From Aldrovandia affinis (Eukaryota; Chordata; Actinopteri; Notacanthiformes; Halosauridae), in assembly GCA_029706075.1 (NCBI GenBank), contig JAINUG010000209.1:496001-560000 (forward strand): 64,000 bases of DNA, written 5' to 3'. Positions 26,141 to 38,822 of the stretch are shown here, in pieces. The notes under the pieces are model-generated. The model ran no database searches. It saw nothing but the letters and a program-made list of their open reading frames with translations, and was not told the DNA's origin. Each line of letters starts with the position of its first letter. Within the stretch, counting starts at the first letter, position 1. A program made the translations under genes and the position numbers.

Positions 26141-27715
26141 ATGGTTCGTAAAGAGCTCGGTGACTTTAAACGTGGCACTGTCATAGGATGCCACCTTTGC
26201 CACAAGTCAGTTCGTGAAATTTCTGCCCTACTAGATGTGTCCCGGTCAACTGTAAGTGCTATTATTGTGAAGTGGAAGTGCCTAGGAGCAACAACAGCTC
26301 GGCCACGAAGTGGTAGACCACGCAAACTCACAGAGCGGGGCCGACGAGTGCTGAAGCGCATAGCGCGTAAAAATCGCCTATCATCTGCTGCATCACTCAC
26401 TACAGACTACCAAACTGCCTCTGGAAGCACCATCAGCACAAGAACTGTGCATCGGGAGCTTCATGGAATGGGTTTCCATGGCCGAGCAGCTGCACACAAG
26501 CCACACATCACCATGCGCAATGCCAAGCGTCGGCTGGAGTGGTGTAAAGCACGCCGCAACTGGACTCTGGAGCAGTGGAAACGTGTTCTTTGGAGTGATT
26601 AATCACGCTTCACTATCTGGCAGTCTGATGGATGAATCTGGGTTTGGCGGATGCCAGGAGAACGCTACCTTCCGGAATGCATAGTGCCTACTGTAAAGGT
26701 GGAGGAAGGATAATGGTGGTTATAACAGCTGGGGCTGTTTCTCAGGATTTGGGATAGGCTCAGTGAAGGGCATTCTTAATGCTACAGGATACGAAGACAT
26801 CTTAGCCAATTGGGCGCTTCCAACTTTGTGGCAGTTTGGGGAAGGCCCTTTGCTGTTCCAGCATGACTGTGCCCCTGTGCACAAAGCGAGGTCCATAAAG
26901 ACATGGTTAGATGAGTTTGGTGTGGAGGAACTCGACTGGCCTGCACAGAGCCCTGACCTCAACCCCATTGAACACCTGTCGTGGAAATTCTACTATTCAA
27001 AGGAAGCAAGACTGTGTTCTTAAAGTTCAAAAAGTTTTTTTTCTGTTTCGAAACAGGGGAGCAGTCTAACACTCTCGCGTGAAGAATGTCAGAGTATCTC
27101 CGACGAGATAAAGGAAATACAACAGTATATATCTTTTACATTCGAGGTGACTATCGCCCCTTGGAGTTTCACCCATGGTCATGGTGAAATCCCTCCTTTA
27201 TTGATGGGTCCAGACACATGTTTTACCCTCCCAACATACAAATTTCTTGCATACATTAGGATGAGGCAACTCTCACCCATGACCCAGTAATAACTTTCCA
27301 TCCATGTTATCATGATTTATACAGTGCAATAATGAAACTCATTCCCAAGGAACTGACCATGACGCTTCCTGCTCCCCAACCCAAACATCTCAGTATCTCA
27401 TACTTTCACAGGCCTTGTTTCTCTCCCACTTCTGGCAATACACACTTATCTCTTCCTGACAGGATGGTACGCGATATGAGGAAAGCGGCCTGTCCCAAGG
27501 CCTAATTAAATTTTTCCCTTACACACCTTTGGAAGGAATTAGAATGCCAATTGCGAGCCAGGCCTTCTCGTCCAACATCAGTGCCTGACCTCACAGATGC
27601 TCTTTTGGCTGAATGGGCACAAATTCCCACAGACACACTCCAAAATCTTGTGGAAAGCCTTCCCAGAAGAGTGGCAGCTGTCATAGCCGCAAAGGGGGAT
27701 CCAACTCTATATTAA
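26141..27715 (+). pseudogene. Tc1-family transposase, stop codons plus LTR insertion
   Basis: Opens MVRKELGDFKRGTVIGCHLC with a helix-turn-helix (REISALLDVSRSTVSAII) and GRPRKLTERGRR, and runs to WTLEQWKRVLWSD, where a stop follows the first catalytic Asp. Downstream pieces in shifted frames include FQHDCAPVHKA (second Asp region) and WPAQSPDLNPIEHL (Glu region). The frame is cut by the LTR and resumes after it at about 27,529 to end RVAAVIAAKGDPTLY. Inactive. Confidence 0.88.
26977..27523. mobile_element. solo LTR nested in a Tc1 element
   Basis: 547 bp, begins TGTCGTGGAAATTC and ends TTTTTCCCTTACA, with the target duplication CACC on both sides (26973-26976 and 27524-27527). Removing it restores the Tc1 reading NPIEHL..WKELE. 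This fixes the relative age: the LTR came after the transposon. Confidence 0.85.
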
Positions 27716-27982
27716 TGGCCATGGTTTTAGAATGGGATGTCCAACAAGCTCATATAGGTGTGATGGTCAGGTGTCCACTGACTTTTGGGCATATAGTGTA
27801 GATTCTATCTTCACTTGAAATCTGCTTTAGTTCATATTCAGACCTTTTAAGAATGAGCTATGCATGTGTAATATTGTAGTTGCCAGTTGTGATTAGTTGC
27901 ATTAAACTATGTGACAACAACCAACACATATTTACAAAACGTTTTCTAATAAAAGACAAAAAATCATTAGAAATCACACAAA

Positions 27983-28365
27983 CATGGCCTCCCGCGTGGT
28001 CTAGTGGTTTCAACATCCGACGCTGGCCATGGTGACCGGGGCTCGATTCCCCGTCGTGCCAGAGTTGGCTCTGGCCGGGAGTGCCACCGGGGCGACAATT
28101 GGCTGTCTGCCCCAGGGAGGGGGGAAGGAAGCCGACACAGTTCGCTGCGCACAGGAGTGGTTCTGGGGTGCCGGAATTACAGTCAACAGCACGACGAGTA
28201 CTGTCTCGGAGGAGGCAGTGCTTCGCCATTGTCACTGCCGGTCACAGGCTAGGGCAGCGAACAACAAAGGAGGGGATTGAACTAAGCACAGTGGGAGTAA
28301 TTGGCTACCAAATTGGGAGAAAAACGGGGTAAAATTGAGAAAATAAATTGTAACATTTAAAAAAA
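27983..28365 (+). mobile_element. tRNA-derived SINE, copy 3 (most complete)
   Basis: Head CCTCCCGCGTGGTCTAGTGG (A box) and GGCTCGATTCC (B box, one mismatch), then the core AGAGTTGGCTCTGGCCGGGA..CCCAGGGAGGGGGG, and the tail TAATTGGCTACCAAATTGGG leading into an A-rich end. It is the best reference copy of the family in this window. Confidence 0.85.
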
Positions 28366-28413
28366 GAAATCACGCAAACTATGTCAGCTTGTCATAGCTC
28401 ATGGAATGTTAGC

Positions 28414-30015
28414 TACAGTGATGCTTGAAAGTTTGTGAACCCTACAGGGGGTGGTCATTTTTTTAATATATTATAGAAAAATAACCCTATAAAATTATTA
28501 TTTAAACCTCAATTCTTCATGAACATACCCCAAATAAAGGACATATATTTTCATTATTTATTTAACAAAACTGGTTTATCTAACAAAAACTCATATACTC
28601 TTGTGTGCAAAAATATGTGAACCCCTTCAATCAATAACTTGTGGCATCTCCTTTAGCAGCATGATGTGAAGCAAACATTTCCTATAGCCACTGACAGACT
28701 GTCACATCTTCTTTGAGGGATTTTCGCCCACTCCTCCTTACAGAACCCAACGATCTCAGTGAGGTTTTAGGGCTGTCTGACATGAACAGCCCACTTCAGG
28801 TCCTGCCACAGAATATAGATTGGTTTTAGTTCAGGATTTTGACTTGACCAATCCAAACAACTTATTTCTCCGAGCCATTCTTTGGTAGATTTGCTTGAAT
28901 GCTTTGAACCATTGTCTTGTTGGAACACACACTTTCAGCCATGTTTTAGTTCTCGGACTGATGGCCTGACGTTTTGTTCAAGAATTCTCTGATATCCCTC
29001 AGAATGAATGGTTCCATTAATGAGTCGTCCAGGCCCAAAAGAAGAAAAGCAGCCCCAGATCATGACACTCCCGCCACCATGCTTGACCATAGGGATACGG
29101 TTATTTTGTTTTTTGTTTTTTTGCCAAACATGCCATTTTTGATTGTGACCAAAAAGGTTGATTTTGGACTCATATGTCCAGAGAACAGACTTCCAGAAAC
29201 CCTCAGGTTTGTCCAGGTGGTCTCTGGCAAACGTAAGATGGCAGTTGGGTTATTTTTAGACAGCAGAGGCTTCTTCCTGGTTTCCCTTGCATGGCAGTTC
29301 TATTCAGCGTTCTTCTTATTGTTGATGGATGCACAATGACATCAGGTGTAGTGAGGGCAGTCTGTAAATCCCTGGATGTTATCATCGGGTTGCTTTTTAC
29401 TTGATTTATTATTTTTCTTGTGGCTCTTGGTGATATTTCAGAAGAATGCTCACTTATAGGCAGAGTCGCTGTCACTGTTAAACGCTCTCCATTTGTATAT
29501 CATTTGTCTCATAGTGGACTGATGGAGCCCAAGTCTTTTTGATATGATTTTATAGCCTTCTCCAGGCTGATGTGCACTCACTACTCTCTTCCTAAGGTCC
29601 TTTGAGGTCTACTTAGATCACGGCATGGTGTGTTTTGCATTCACCTGTATGGGTAACACCGAACTGACCAGGTTCTTTACCTGTATTTATGGGAGTGTCA
29701 CCAAAACTCTTTCCTAAAGATCTGACCTTTGATGGGTTGCCTTGGTACCCAATTATTTACCCACCTGATTCTACTTACTTAATTTAACTAAGGCAACAGG
29801 AGGTTCACTTATTTTTGCACCTTCACTAATTATGTTTTCCCTATTTTTACTCTACTATATGTATAATTTCCTCTAAAAACATATGAAATTCGTAAATATA
29901 AATCCTTTATTTCAGTTAATAAAAGACTGGTTCTGATTAAATAAGGATTTTGTGGTAAAACCTCTAGATTTCTATGATTGCACAAGGGGTTCACAAACTT
30001 TCAAGCATCACTGTA
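28414..30015 (-). mobile_element. Tc1-like transposon with well-kept ends
   Basis: 1602 bp. Inverted ends TACAGTGATGCTTGAAAGTT and, on the other side, AACTTTCAAGCATCACTGTA match perfectly over at least 20 bases, continuing through TGTGAACCC. The interior is a decayed transposase on the minus strand; the piece at 29203-29475 keeps a Tc1 helix-turn-helix region (ISPRATRKIINQVKSNP, STIRRTLNR). Later parts are broken by stops. Confidence 0.85.
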
Positions 30016-30251
30016 GCTAGTTCTCCTCTCAGTTTTTTACTGTTTTATGTTTTCAAAACATGTATATTATATGTCTGTGACAATGCTAACTGATAAATGG
30101 AATTTTCCTAAATGTGTGGTATATAAGTTTAAAAAGATGTATTGTGTTGATAAGTGACCTGACCTCTCCTAATCGTAAACTTAATTATGTGGGCTAGGAA
30201 GAGGTGAGGGGGATTCCCTCCCCCATCCTTCAAACTCACAGACGAAGTGTG

Positions 30252-30431
30252 GGCTGTTGATGGCTTTTGTTATTCTACACCTTCAAATAGTTTGTTTCCC
30301 CTAACTATTCTCTGGAGTAGAGTTTTGTTTGGCTGTTGATGTGTCACTTTTGTTATTCTACACCTGATTCAAATGCCAGTTTGTTTGCCTTTCACTAACT
30401 ATTCTCTGGAGTGGTGCAGAGAGTTTTGTTT
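30252..30431. repeat. tandem duplication, unit about 80-100 bp
   Basis: GGCTGTTGATG..TTTTGTTATTCTACACC and CTAACTATTCTCTGGAGT occur twice in the same order (from 30252 and from 30331). The second copy carries about 20 extra bases. No coding role. Confidence 0.7.
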
Positions 30432-31479
30432 GCAGAGGAACTCTATATTTTTCTAGAATTCATTTAAAACCCCAAAATTCCACTTTTTGGGTGTCATATC
30501 AAAGGGTGTGCACACTTGTGTACATATGATATTTTACATTTTGATTTTTAATAAATTAACACAAATTTAAAAACCCCTTTGTCAACATTTTTCCATCCCT
30601 GAAACGTGGAGAGGGTAAATGCAGATGACTGTATATACATATATATAACTTTTCAAATATAAACTTGATATCAAATGAAAGGGGAGAGTTAGGGGATTAT
30701 GTGATAGCATCCTATTCTGAAAATATATTACTTACCCCATGTTATTGTTAACTAATGTATAGAAAACATAGGCGTTTTATATAAAAAATATATTTAAATG
30801 TCTAATACTAGAAGAAATATGTAAATAATAGTATTATTAGGGAAGCTACATAACACTTGAAAATTGTGTCTATGCAATGTCATGAACTCTTGTAAAAATA
30901 TTGAGATAGAAAAATTATTTAAAAGCTACAAGAGTTTTCGTAATCATAGTGTTTTTTGATACTCATATGTCCCCTATTTTTCCCTATATACATATTGCCC
31001 AATTGTATAGCCTATAATTTCTCAAATATGAGGGGCAGGTGCATGATCTTGGTATTAAATGAAAGGGTAAAACTGGGAGATGTATGTGTATCCATTTGAT
31101 GGCATTCTAATCTGGGTAGCAGTTAGGTACACCATATTATTGTTGACTTAAGTACAGGCATTTTTACCAATTGTATTGAAATGTATATATTTTCACAGCA
31201 TATGTCAATAATTGGATGACTGAATAGCATATAAATACCTCAGATTGTATGTGTGTAATGTCCATCAAAAAATGGAGAAGACTGACCAAATTACACCAAG
31301 GCCAAGTAGGTCATTGTAATCACAGTGTCAGGCATACTAGTGTCAAGGGGGCTGAAGGAATGGGTGGTGTCCAGCTGAATCCCAGGTGCATGCTTCAGAG
31401 TGACCCTGTGCTGGTTGTGCATCCTTTGTTCTCATCTCATGCAATAGCCCAAAACAGAATAATTCGCATTATTATATGT

Positions 31480-32030
31480 TGTGGCATCACAAGGGGACGT
31501 GTAGTAGAGGGGTGCTACATTCCCATACTAGATCGGTGGACACTTCACAAAATGGCCACCGTTGCACACACTACAGCTCCCACAATGCAACACAACTCAA
31601 ACAAGTGTAGGTGCTTGGGCCACCTAATCAAAGCAGGTATAGAGAGCACACACACAGGACACAAGGAAGAGAGGGGAGCAGAGGGACAGAGCACATGGCT
31701 GGAAGGAGCTGGGCAAACAACACAAGGAAAGTACCCTATGGATTTAAGAACTGTTTAAGGGAAGAGGACTGTTTGCAGGATGAACATTAACATTTTATGT
31801 TGAGACATTTTTTGAATGTTGTAATGTTTTGGAAGAACCTTTTTTCCTCCTTTGGGGATGTTTTCAGTTGGATTTTGGATTGTGATTCTGAAGGAAGAGT
31901 TACCTGTTAATACCCTGCTGGCTAAATAAATCTTGAACTTATTTTTGAACCGTCTACGTTGTGCCTGTTTTTCAGTGATATTGCACTGCCCCACACTAGC
32001 CTGCCCTGGGAAACCTCTCATGATGTTACA
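31480..32030 (+). mobile_element. solo LTR, plus orientation
   Basis: 551 bp, begins TGTGGCATCACAAGG and ends CATGATGTTACA, flanked by ATGT on both sides (31476-31479 and 32031-32034). It contains AATAAA at about 31925 in the plus direction. Probably a Gypsy-type LTR left after recombination; no adjoining internal region is preserved. Confidence 0.75.
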
Positions 32031-32739
32031 ATGTATAATTACACTTTATAAAAAATATGTACAAAAAGTATATGTATGCAAATAAGATGTGCTACTGTTC
32101 TTATCTGTGACCCCAGAAGTAGTGGTAAGAGGATGTTTTTAAATTTGTACAACTTTTTTTTTTTGAGCTACTGTACATTTAGAACCATGCAACCCAAGAT
32201 CACTACTAGCTAGCAATGAAACTATATTATCATTGAAAACAACTAAAAACAGCACATAAATGCTTTTCTATGTAGCTAGCTAGCACAAGACAGAATAGCA
32301 GTGAATATAAACATGGATCTATCGCCAAACGAATGTGTATTCCCAAACTTAACGAAGGAATGTACATGTCCTAACCGAAGCTAAATACCATACATGAACG
32401 TGCATGTTTCCATAGGCGTGCACAGAGACCCGGGGAGAGTGTCGAGGCATTTATAAGAAATCTCTATGAACTGGCAGTAACTAAGGATTAACAGATAAGA
32501 GATCGAACAGTGACAGGAATTGTTGATAGTTAAGTGTCTCAGAAGCTACAGCTAGAGCCTGAGCTAACTATGGAAAAATGATCAGAATTGCCTGTCAGTC
32601 TAAACTCATAAAAATGCTACATTCCGGCGCAAGAGCTGAAAAGTGTGATGTGAATGCAGTTACACATAAACTCAAGCACTCCAAACCTTTTGAAATTAAA
32701 CTGGCAAAGGCAAACAGCAGCCCAGAGGAAAATTCCTAG

Positions 32740-33690
32740 CAATGGATGACAGAAATTGTTCACAGTGTAAATATGCCATAAATGCAACAAAACTGGACAC
32801 TTTGAAATGGTATGTAAAACACAGTCAGTGGGAGAAGTGAAAATCACAGATAATGATGATCGTGATGAGGGAAGTGTATGGTTTTTAGGGACCATTTTAG
32901 ACAACAATGACTCTGATGTGGACAAATGGTTCACAGATTTGCCCATTAATGGTACCAATGTGCAATTTAGAATTGACACAGGAGCAGACATTACTGTTAT
33001 GTCAGAGCATACATATTTGCGCTTGCCCGAATGTCCCCAACTTAAAAGCTCCAAGTCCCGGTGGTAAACTTTTCTGTATAGGCAAATTCCCAGCTGTCAC
33101 ACAGAGACATGGGCAGACATACACATTCTGGATATATGTGATAAAGGGGCCATACACTAACAATCTCCTTGGACATGCTATTGCATGTAAAATGGGGCTG
33201 GTACACAGAGTAGATGAAATTGAGTCATTTGAGGATGTATTTGGGGACATTGGACTGTTGAATTGTGAGCCAGTAAAAATAAAGCTTAGCCCTGATGCCA
33301 AGCCCTACAGCATTACTACGGCCCGCTGTGTTCCTTTCCCAATCCTGCCTAAAGTGGAAGAGGAACTCAAGCGAATTCAGTCACTAGGCATAATTGAGGA
33401 GGTCACAGGAGCCAATGATTGGTGTGCTCCCATGGTGCCTGTGATTAAAAAGAACAAGAAACTAAGAATCTGCATGGACCTGACGAGGCTCAAAAAGACA
33501 GTCAAGTGGGAGAGGTTTATACTACCCACACTGGAAGACATAGCACATAAGCTCTCCGGTGTCAGTTCAGGAAGCCTGAAATCCAGTACTTTGGACACAT
33601 CATTGGAAAGGATGGCATCAAGCCAGACGTCAACAAAGTCAGAGCCATCTCTGAATTGGATAGATGCTATCTCTGCATAGGTGCAAATAA
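32740..33690 (+). pseudogene. Ty3/Gypsy retrotransposon gag-pol fragment
   Basis: In shifting plus-strand frames: a Cys/His knuckle remnant (about 32,760-32,820), then an aspartic-protease core FRIDTGADITVMSEHTYLRL (about 32,965-33,025), then the start of reverse transcriptase with YSITTARCVPFPIL, GIIEEVTGANDWCAPMVPV and KKNKKLRICMDLTRLKK. Soon after DIAHKLSG the frame jumps to YFGHIIGKDGIKPDVNKV, so the polymerase core with the catalytic YxDD is deleted. No LTRs are directly attached. Dead element. Confidence 0.85.
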
Positions 33691-33699
33691 AGTGAGCCA

Positions 33700-35228
33700 C
33701 TTTCAGCTCTTGCCATCTCAAAAACGCCTCCAATGTTTACACAATGTCTACATTTACACAAGATTTTATATTAGGTTTTCTCAGTTTCCTGAAACTATTA
33801 CTACTTTTATCAAAACTATAAACACAAAACTATTTTTGCCAAATCTCCTCCAATGACACACATGCATCAGATTAATCAGACCAATTAGACCAAAGAACCA
33901 ATTAGACACTGGTGTGATAAATGAAGAACACTGCTATGAAAATCTGAACCTATTACCTATGCTTTTTCAGTTATAAACAATTGTCGGAAGGTGTAATCGG
34001 GGTGACCAAACATATTGGGAAATTGGAGATCCTTGGGAGTGAGTGATTAAATCTGTGTGCAGATTGAAAGATTAAACCCGCGTGTGAATGTGAATGGTGG
34101 TGGAAGGTGTGCATGCGATTGGTGGGCAGGAGAGGGGGAACTGATCAAAAAGACAGGTAGGGGAGAGAAGAGGCAGATGAATGAACGTTGTTTTGTGCCT
34201 GAATTGCTGGTGGGGAGTGAGAGAAGGCTCCCGGTAAAAATAAATAGGATTTTCTGCCAAGCTAACATGGTGCATGGGCAGTGGTGAGTGAATGTTTTTT
34301 TTTTTTTTGGTAATATTTGAGTTTCTTTGAGTGGATAGTGCAACAACAACGGCGTACCTGCGCCTGACCGGCGGATAAAGTGAGCGAGCTGTGACAACAG
34401 AAGCGGGCGGAAATCCTGGGGTGGAGAATTGGCCGCGATAACGGAGCTCCGCTCCACCATGACCGGTGCCCTGCTGTGTTGTGTGCATAGTAGCACAACG
34501 AAATCGCTGTTCCTGAGAGCACTGATGTGTAAATACCCCTCCCTCAAAGTGTGTGGAACAGGAGTGCTGTGTGGAGTGCAGTGTGCTTTTTCGGATTAAG
34601 CGGGTTGCCGCCTTGTGGAGAGTGGGGTGGAGCTTCTCTGGCCTGCTTGTACGGTTCACCGGCCTCGCTACAGTGGGGTAGGGGAAACCAAGTGCATTGG
34701 GGTCAGGGTAAGAATCCTGTCTTACGTTTTGTATTTTAATCAATAAGTATTGTACCTTGTTTTGCCTGTTTGCGCTGTCTTGGGGGGTGGAATCCTGAAA
34801 TAAAAAGGATGAGGAATCTTGGTGGAGGGTGGGTGGGGTTTGTCTTGCACCTGACACTAACGCATAGTTTATATATTGTTATTGTATGAACTCAAATAAG
34901 ACCCAAATGCAGTACTAAAACAGATTTCAGGGAAAAATGTAACATTTGAATGCAGTAGGCCTGTACAGGAAGACAATTTACATTAATTATACGTGTCAGG
35001 CCAATGCGACTAATCATTGACAATGTCATATTGAAATATGTCATCAATGATCCAACTTTTCCTCGGGTATTGTTTGTGAAGATCCATTGTCTTCCAGCAC
35101 CAGCTGGTTGTCTTATTCTGAAAAGGTGTTACAGTATACTATATGGGTATTTAATTCATTATACATGATACACTACTGCAGGTGAACCAGTACCAATACG
35201 TATCATATTCTGCAGTAATCACGAGGTT
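33700..35228. other. unclassified intergenic sequence, probable retroelement remains
   Basis: No gene is supported. About 34,320-34,860 is GC-rich and ends near AATAAA (about 34,798), which could be an old LTR or retrogene tail, but no boundaries or protein similarity were found. Frames here do not look coding. Confidence 0.35.
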
Positions 35229-36215
35229 TATGAGGGACAGGATATGGATATTAGGTTATTGGCTCAGACAATATCAATTGAATTTCTTCATTCCAACTAA
35301 GTAATGTTGAGGCTTCTCAGGTTTCAATGTACATTTTCCAGGCTGCAAAAAGCAGGGGCCTGCATGTCATGATTGGCCTTGATGCATGGTAGCTGTATTC
35401 TTTGCTTGGAAATGCCAATTCTAAAGGGCTTTAAGTGGAATATTTTGATAATATGATGGGGCTTAGCCCTGCTTTTGATAACCTTTTATTTATGAAGATG
35501 ATTTCAGGAAAATACCATTAAGACCATTGCATAAGCCAGTCCTTGCCATAGATGATCCTGGCCCCTTCATTGCTCTAACTTCAACCAAACAGGGCTTGCA
35601 TCTTCCACCCTGCTGTATGAGAGAGCCTAAGATCACAGGAGAGGAGGGCTTGAAGTTTAGTTGGAGTTTGGATTCCTGTTCAAGTGTTTTCTTTTTTGTG
35701 GTGGTTCCTTGGTTGGGCATGTTCCATTTTTGTTCCAAGTGATGCAGCTGGAGATTGGTTAATCATTGGCAAGGTCTTGTTTTATTTAGTCTCTCTCTGC
35801 AGGTACTGTCATAATTTCTTGTTCTTTTTAGTTTATCTTAAGTAGTGAACCTGCACTCAATTTAGTGTATGATTAGTTTTTTTCACATGTAATGTCTTGT
35901 AGGTAACCTATTTAAAGAACATAGTTAATATTTAATCTGATTTGGAGTTAGTTTTGACTTGTGGGTTAATTCCACCAGTAATCTATCAACCAATGCAGTG
36001 ATTTCATTGATAATTGGTATCCTGTGTAATAATAATTATATTAAATCAAATGAATATATTTTACATGTAGGATAAGTGAGGGGTTTTGACACATAGTACC
36101 ACTTGTTCAGTATTCAGAGTGCTGAATTAAACAAGGGCATTTGACTGTTAAGCCTACTGGATTCAGTGGCTAGACAATTTTTATTAAAACCTTACTGGTC
36201 CAACATAGCGCTACA
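35229..36215. repeat. unclassified dispersed repeat, copy 2
   Basis: Second copy of the family at 4285-5640, in the same orientation. It shares ATGGATATTAGGTTATTGGC, TTGAGGCTTCTCAGGTTT, GGATAAGTGAGGGGTTTT and the end region CATTTGACTGTTAAG. No frame, poly(A) or clear terminal repeats are seen. Confidence 0.7.
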
Positions 36216-37929
36216 GAAAATAACAATAAAGACAAAAGTTGAGATTACTCCAACTTTTACTTGCCTATTCTCATTTGTGAAGGTCTGGATCACATGGTCA
36301 ACCAAAGTTCTCCTAATTTCATGTTAGGGGAGCTTACCTGTGGCCCTTTAACTGTTATAAATCTAAGATTACTGATTGAACAATTTAGGTAAGTCGTGTT
36401 TGTACCTGTGAGGACTGAGTGTGGTCAATTGATAAATTGTTTAGTGTTTTGAATTGTAGTGCTTTCCATGTGAATGTAAGTGATTTTATTTATGAAGATG
36501 CTTAACGAGAAGAATCATGTTTACTATTTTACAAAAAGGTAACTTCAGAATACAATTTGAGTGAAAACAGGCTGAATGTGCATATAGTTTTGCAGAAAGA
36601 GCTTTTTATTGATATATAGCTTTGATAATTGTGGCCATAGTACCAGTTTTTGTATTTGAGAAAAACTGAAATAAAAGTTACACAGCAGTATAGTCATGGG
36701 GGTGATCAACAACAATATCATTAAAGCCCTTAAAGAAAATGGGTATAGGTTTAATTGTCTCCTGCGTTTAGCTGAAAAACTATAAAGCCATGTTTTTGGT
36801 TGGGTTGTGTGCATACCCAATGAAAAACCTTGCCAGTCGCCACTGTCCATGAATGGGCATGGCCAACAAAAAATACAAAATAAATAAAACACAATAAAGC
36901 ATTTTAAGTGACAAAACACACTTCTTTTTTTTTTTTTTTTACGCATCCTTTACCAAAAAAAACGCTTGTTTTTACTCACCTTTTTCTAAACGCTTTTCAT
37001 GAGCCATTTATGAGCCCTTGGTCATTCCATAGTATACAAGGGAACTGAAAACCTGCAGGCTCTCTGTCGGTAAAGCTGCTTGTCGTGTGAACCGCACCCT
37101 GTGACTGAAGACTTCCACTAACAATAAAATGGTTCATCTGACGCCTTTACCCAACACCCGCTACAATGCAGTGGCTACTTAACACAATAATACATACTGT
37201 AGAAGCATGTCTAAATCATAGTTTAGTTACGTAGTCATTACATCATAGATTTATAGAACATAGACGTAGCTACAGGTATACAATGGTTACAGTATTACCA
37301 TGGATGTGTTAATATGATTATGGATCTGAATTCTAAAACATGTCATTTATGAAATATGTAAGTATAACAAACAACATATTCTTAAAATGGAAAATATTTT
37401 TCTGTTTTGCTGAGCCCCCCAGAGACTCCTTTATGGCTATCACTGGACCCCAGTCTGGGCACCTCCTTGTTTAACACTTGAACCTGACCCCAGACACCTG
37501 GGCTGTATAATTAGGCAGACACAATTGACTGGCTTTGTTTGGAGGAGGGTTTAAGTGGGCTAGGTTCCCTTGAGTTATCATACTGACCTATGTCAATAGC
37601 CAGTGAGTTGCTGTTGCATAAGCTTCTCCCATTGATGCACCAGGCACCCACAAGCTAGCTGTGGTGCATTCAGTATATTAACTAGACCGGAAAATGTACT
37701 ACAAACTTAAACCCAAAGGCTATCGTCAATGAATAGCAGCATAGCAGCTCTGTCAAAGTTTTTATAGTGGCTATAATGATATTTGTTATAATGATGATGA
37801 ATCAGCGCAGTTGGCCTGGTGTCTGATGGTCACTGTTTGGCCAGTTATAACAGAGTACTGGCTCATTTTTATTCCCTTAAATACCAAATCTTTATATCAT
37901 GGACAGAAATTGCATGGATTTCTCTCACT
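36216..37929. other. intergenic, nothing recognised
   Basis: AT-rich spacer. No gene-like frame, RNA gene or known repeat was found beyond short homopolymers (A/T runs near 36,925). Confidence 0.5.
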
Positions 37930-38306
37930 AGCCTCTAAAAATAAAGGAAACCCCAACATAGTGTCTTTTTAGGGGTGTTGGGCCACCACAAGTGTTCAAT
38001 TGGGTTTGAATCTGGTAACTGAGACGAACATGCCATATGGTTTAAATAATTGTCATGCTCATCAAATCATTCAGTGACCACTTTTGCCCTGTGGATGGGG
38101 GGCATTGTCATCCTGTAAGAGACCACTCCCATCAGGATAGAAATGATCACTCAGAATGGCTTTGTATTTATTGGAGTTTACTTTGCCCTCTAAGGGGTTG
38201 ACCAGACCTAAACCATGCCAGGGAAATGCACCCCATACCATAACAGAGCTGCCAGAACCCTTAATTTACTCATGTTTCATTTAATTTGGCAGTTACAGTA
38301 CCTGTA
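37930..38306. mobile_element. short Tc1-like element copy
   Basis: AATAAAGGAAACCCCAACAT near the left end and TTTGGCAGTTACAGTACCTG near the right resemble the ends of the element at 24442-25027. The interior has GGGTGTTGGGCCACCAC, a string seen in fish Tc1-type repeats. The left end is degraded. Confidence 0.6.
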
Positions 38307-38822
38307 TGTAGCTAACTAATAGAGATCAAAATGAAGCTAGGCTCAGCGTTCACAAACTACTAGCAATTTAAAAAGGCAGACACAAAAAGTAATGGTTGCC
38401 AAAAAAACATGTTTATGGTAGAGATAAATGCACTTTACTCCTATATTGTAGAAAACATTATAAAAAAGGACAAATATTTCAGGAAATGTTCTAAAACTGC
38501 AAAGTGATTTCATTTTAATAACATTATTCCTGTTAGGAAAAGGACCAACAGCCCTACAACAGCACAAAATGTCTAAGCATGTCACAGCTTGAAGAAGTGC
38601 AAATGACCACCCAGCACATATTAACTAACTTCCTTTGTCAATTAGAATTCATTAGTCAGGTGAAAAAACCCCAAATTGCTCCAAGTAACAGCTGTTAGTT
38701 CCCAAAGTTTATGCGAATGTGTGCAAGAGTGCACATAAGGAATATGTTTGTAAGGTTGTGCATACATACATGACAGAAATTGTGAGGCATCTATGTGACA
38801 TACATTTTTGTGTTTAATACAG

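Larger units (their letters stand above)
26002..27800 (+). mobile_element. Tc1-like transposon split by a solo LTR
   Basis: Ends are TACACTATATGGCCAAAAGT on the left and the near-complement ACTTTTGGGCATATAGTGTA on the right, flanked by TA. It contains a broken transposase on the plus strand and a 547-bp LTR insertion (26977-27523). Without the LTR the element would be about 1.25 kb. Confidence 0.9.

Noticed and set aside
33377..33733. Minus-strand frames over the Gypsy fragment
   Set aside because: Shadow of the plus-strand reverse-transcriptase segment.
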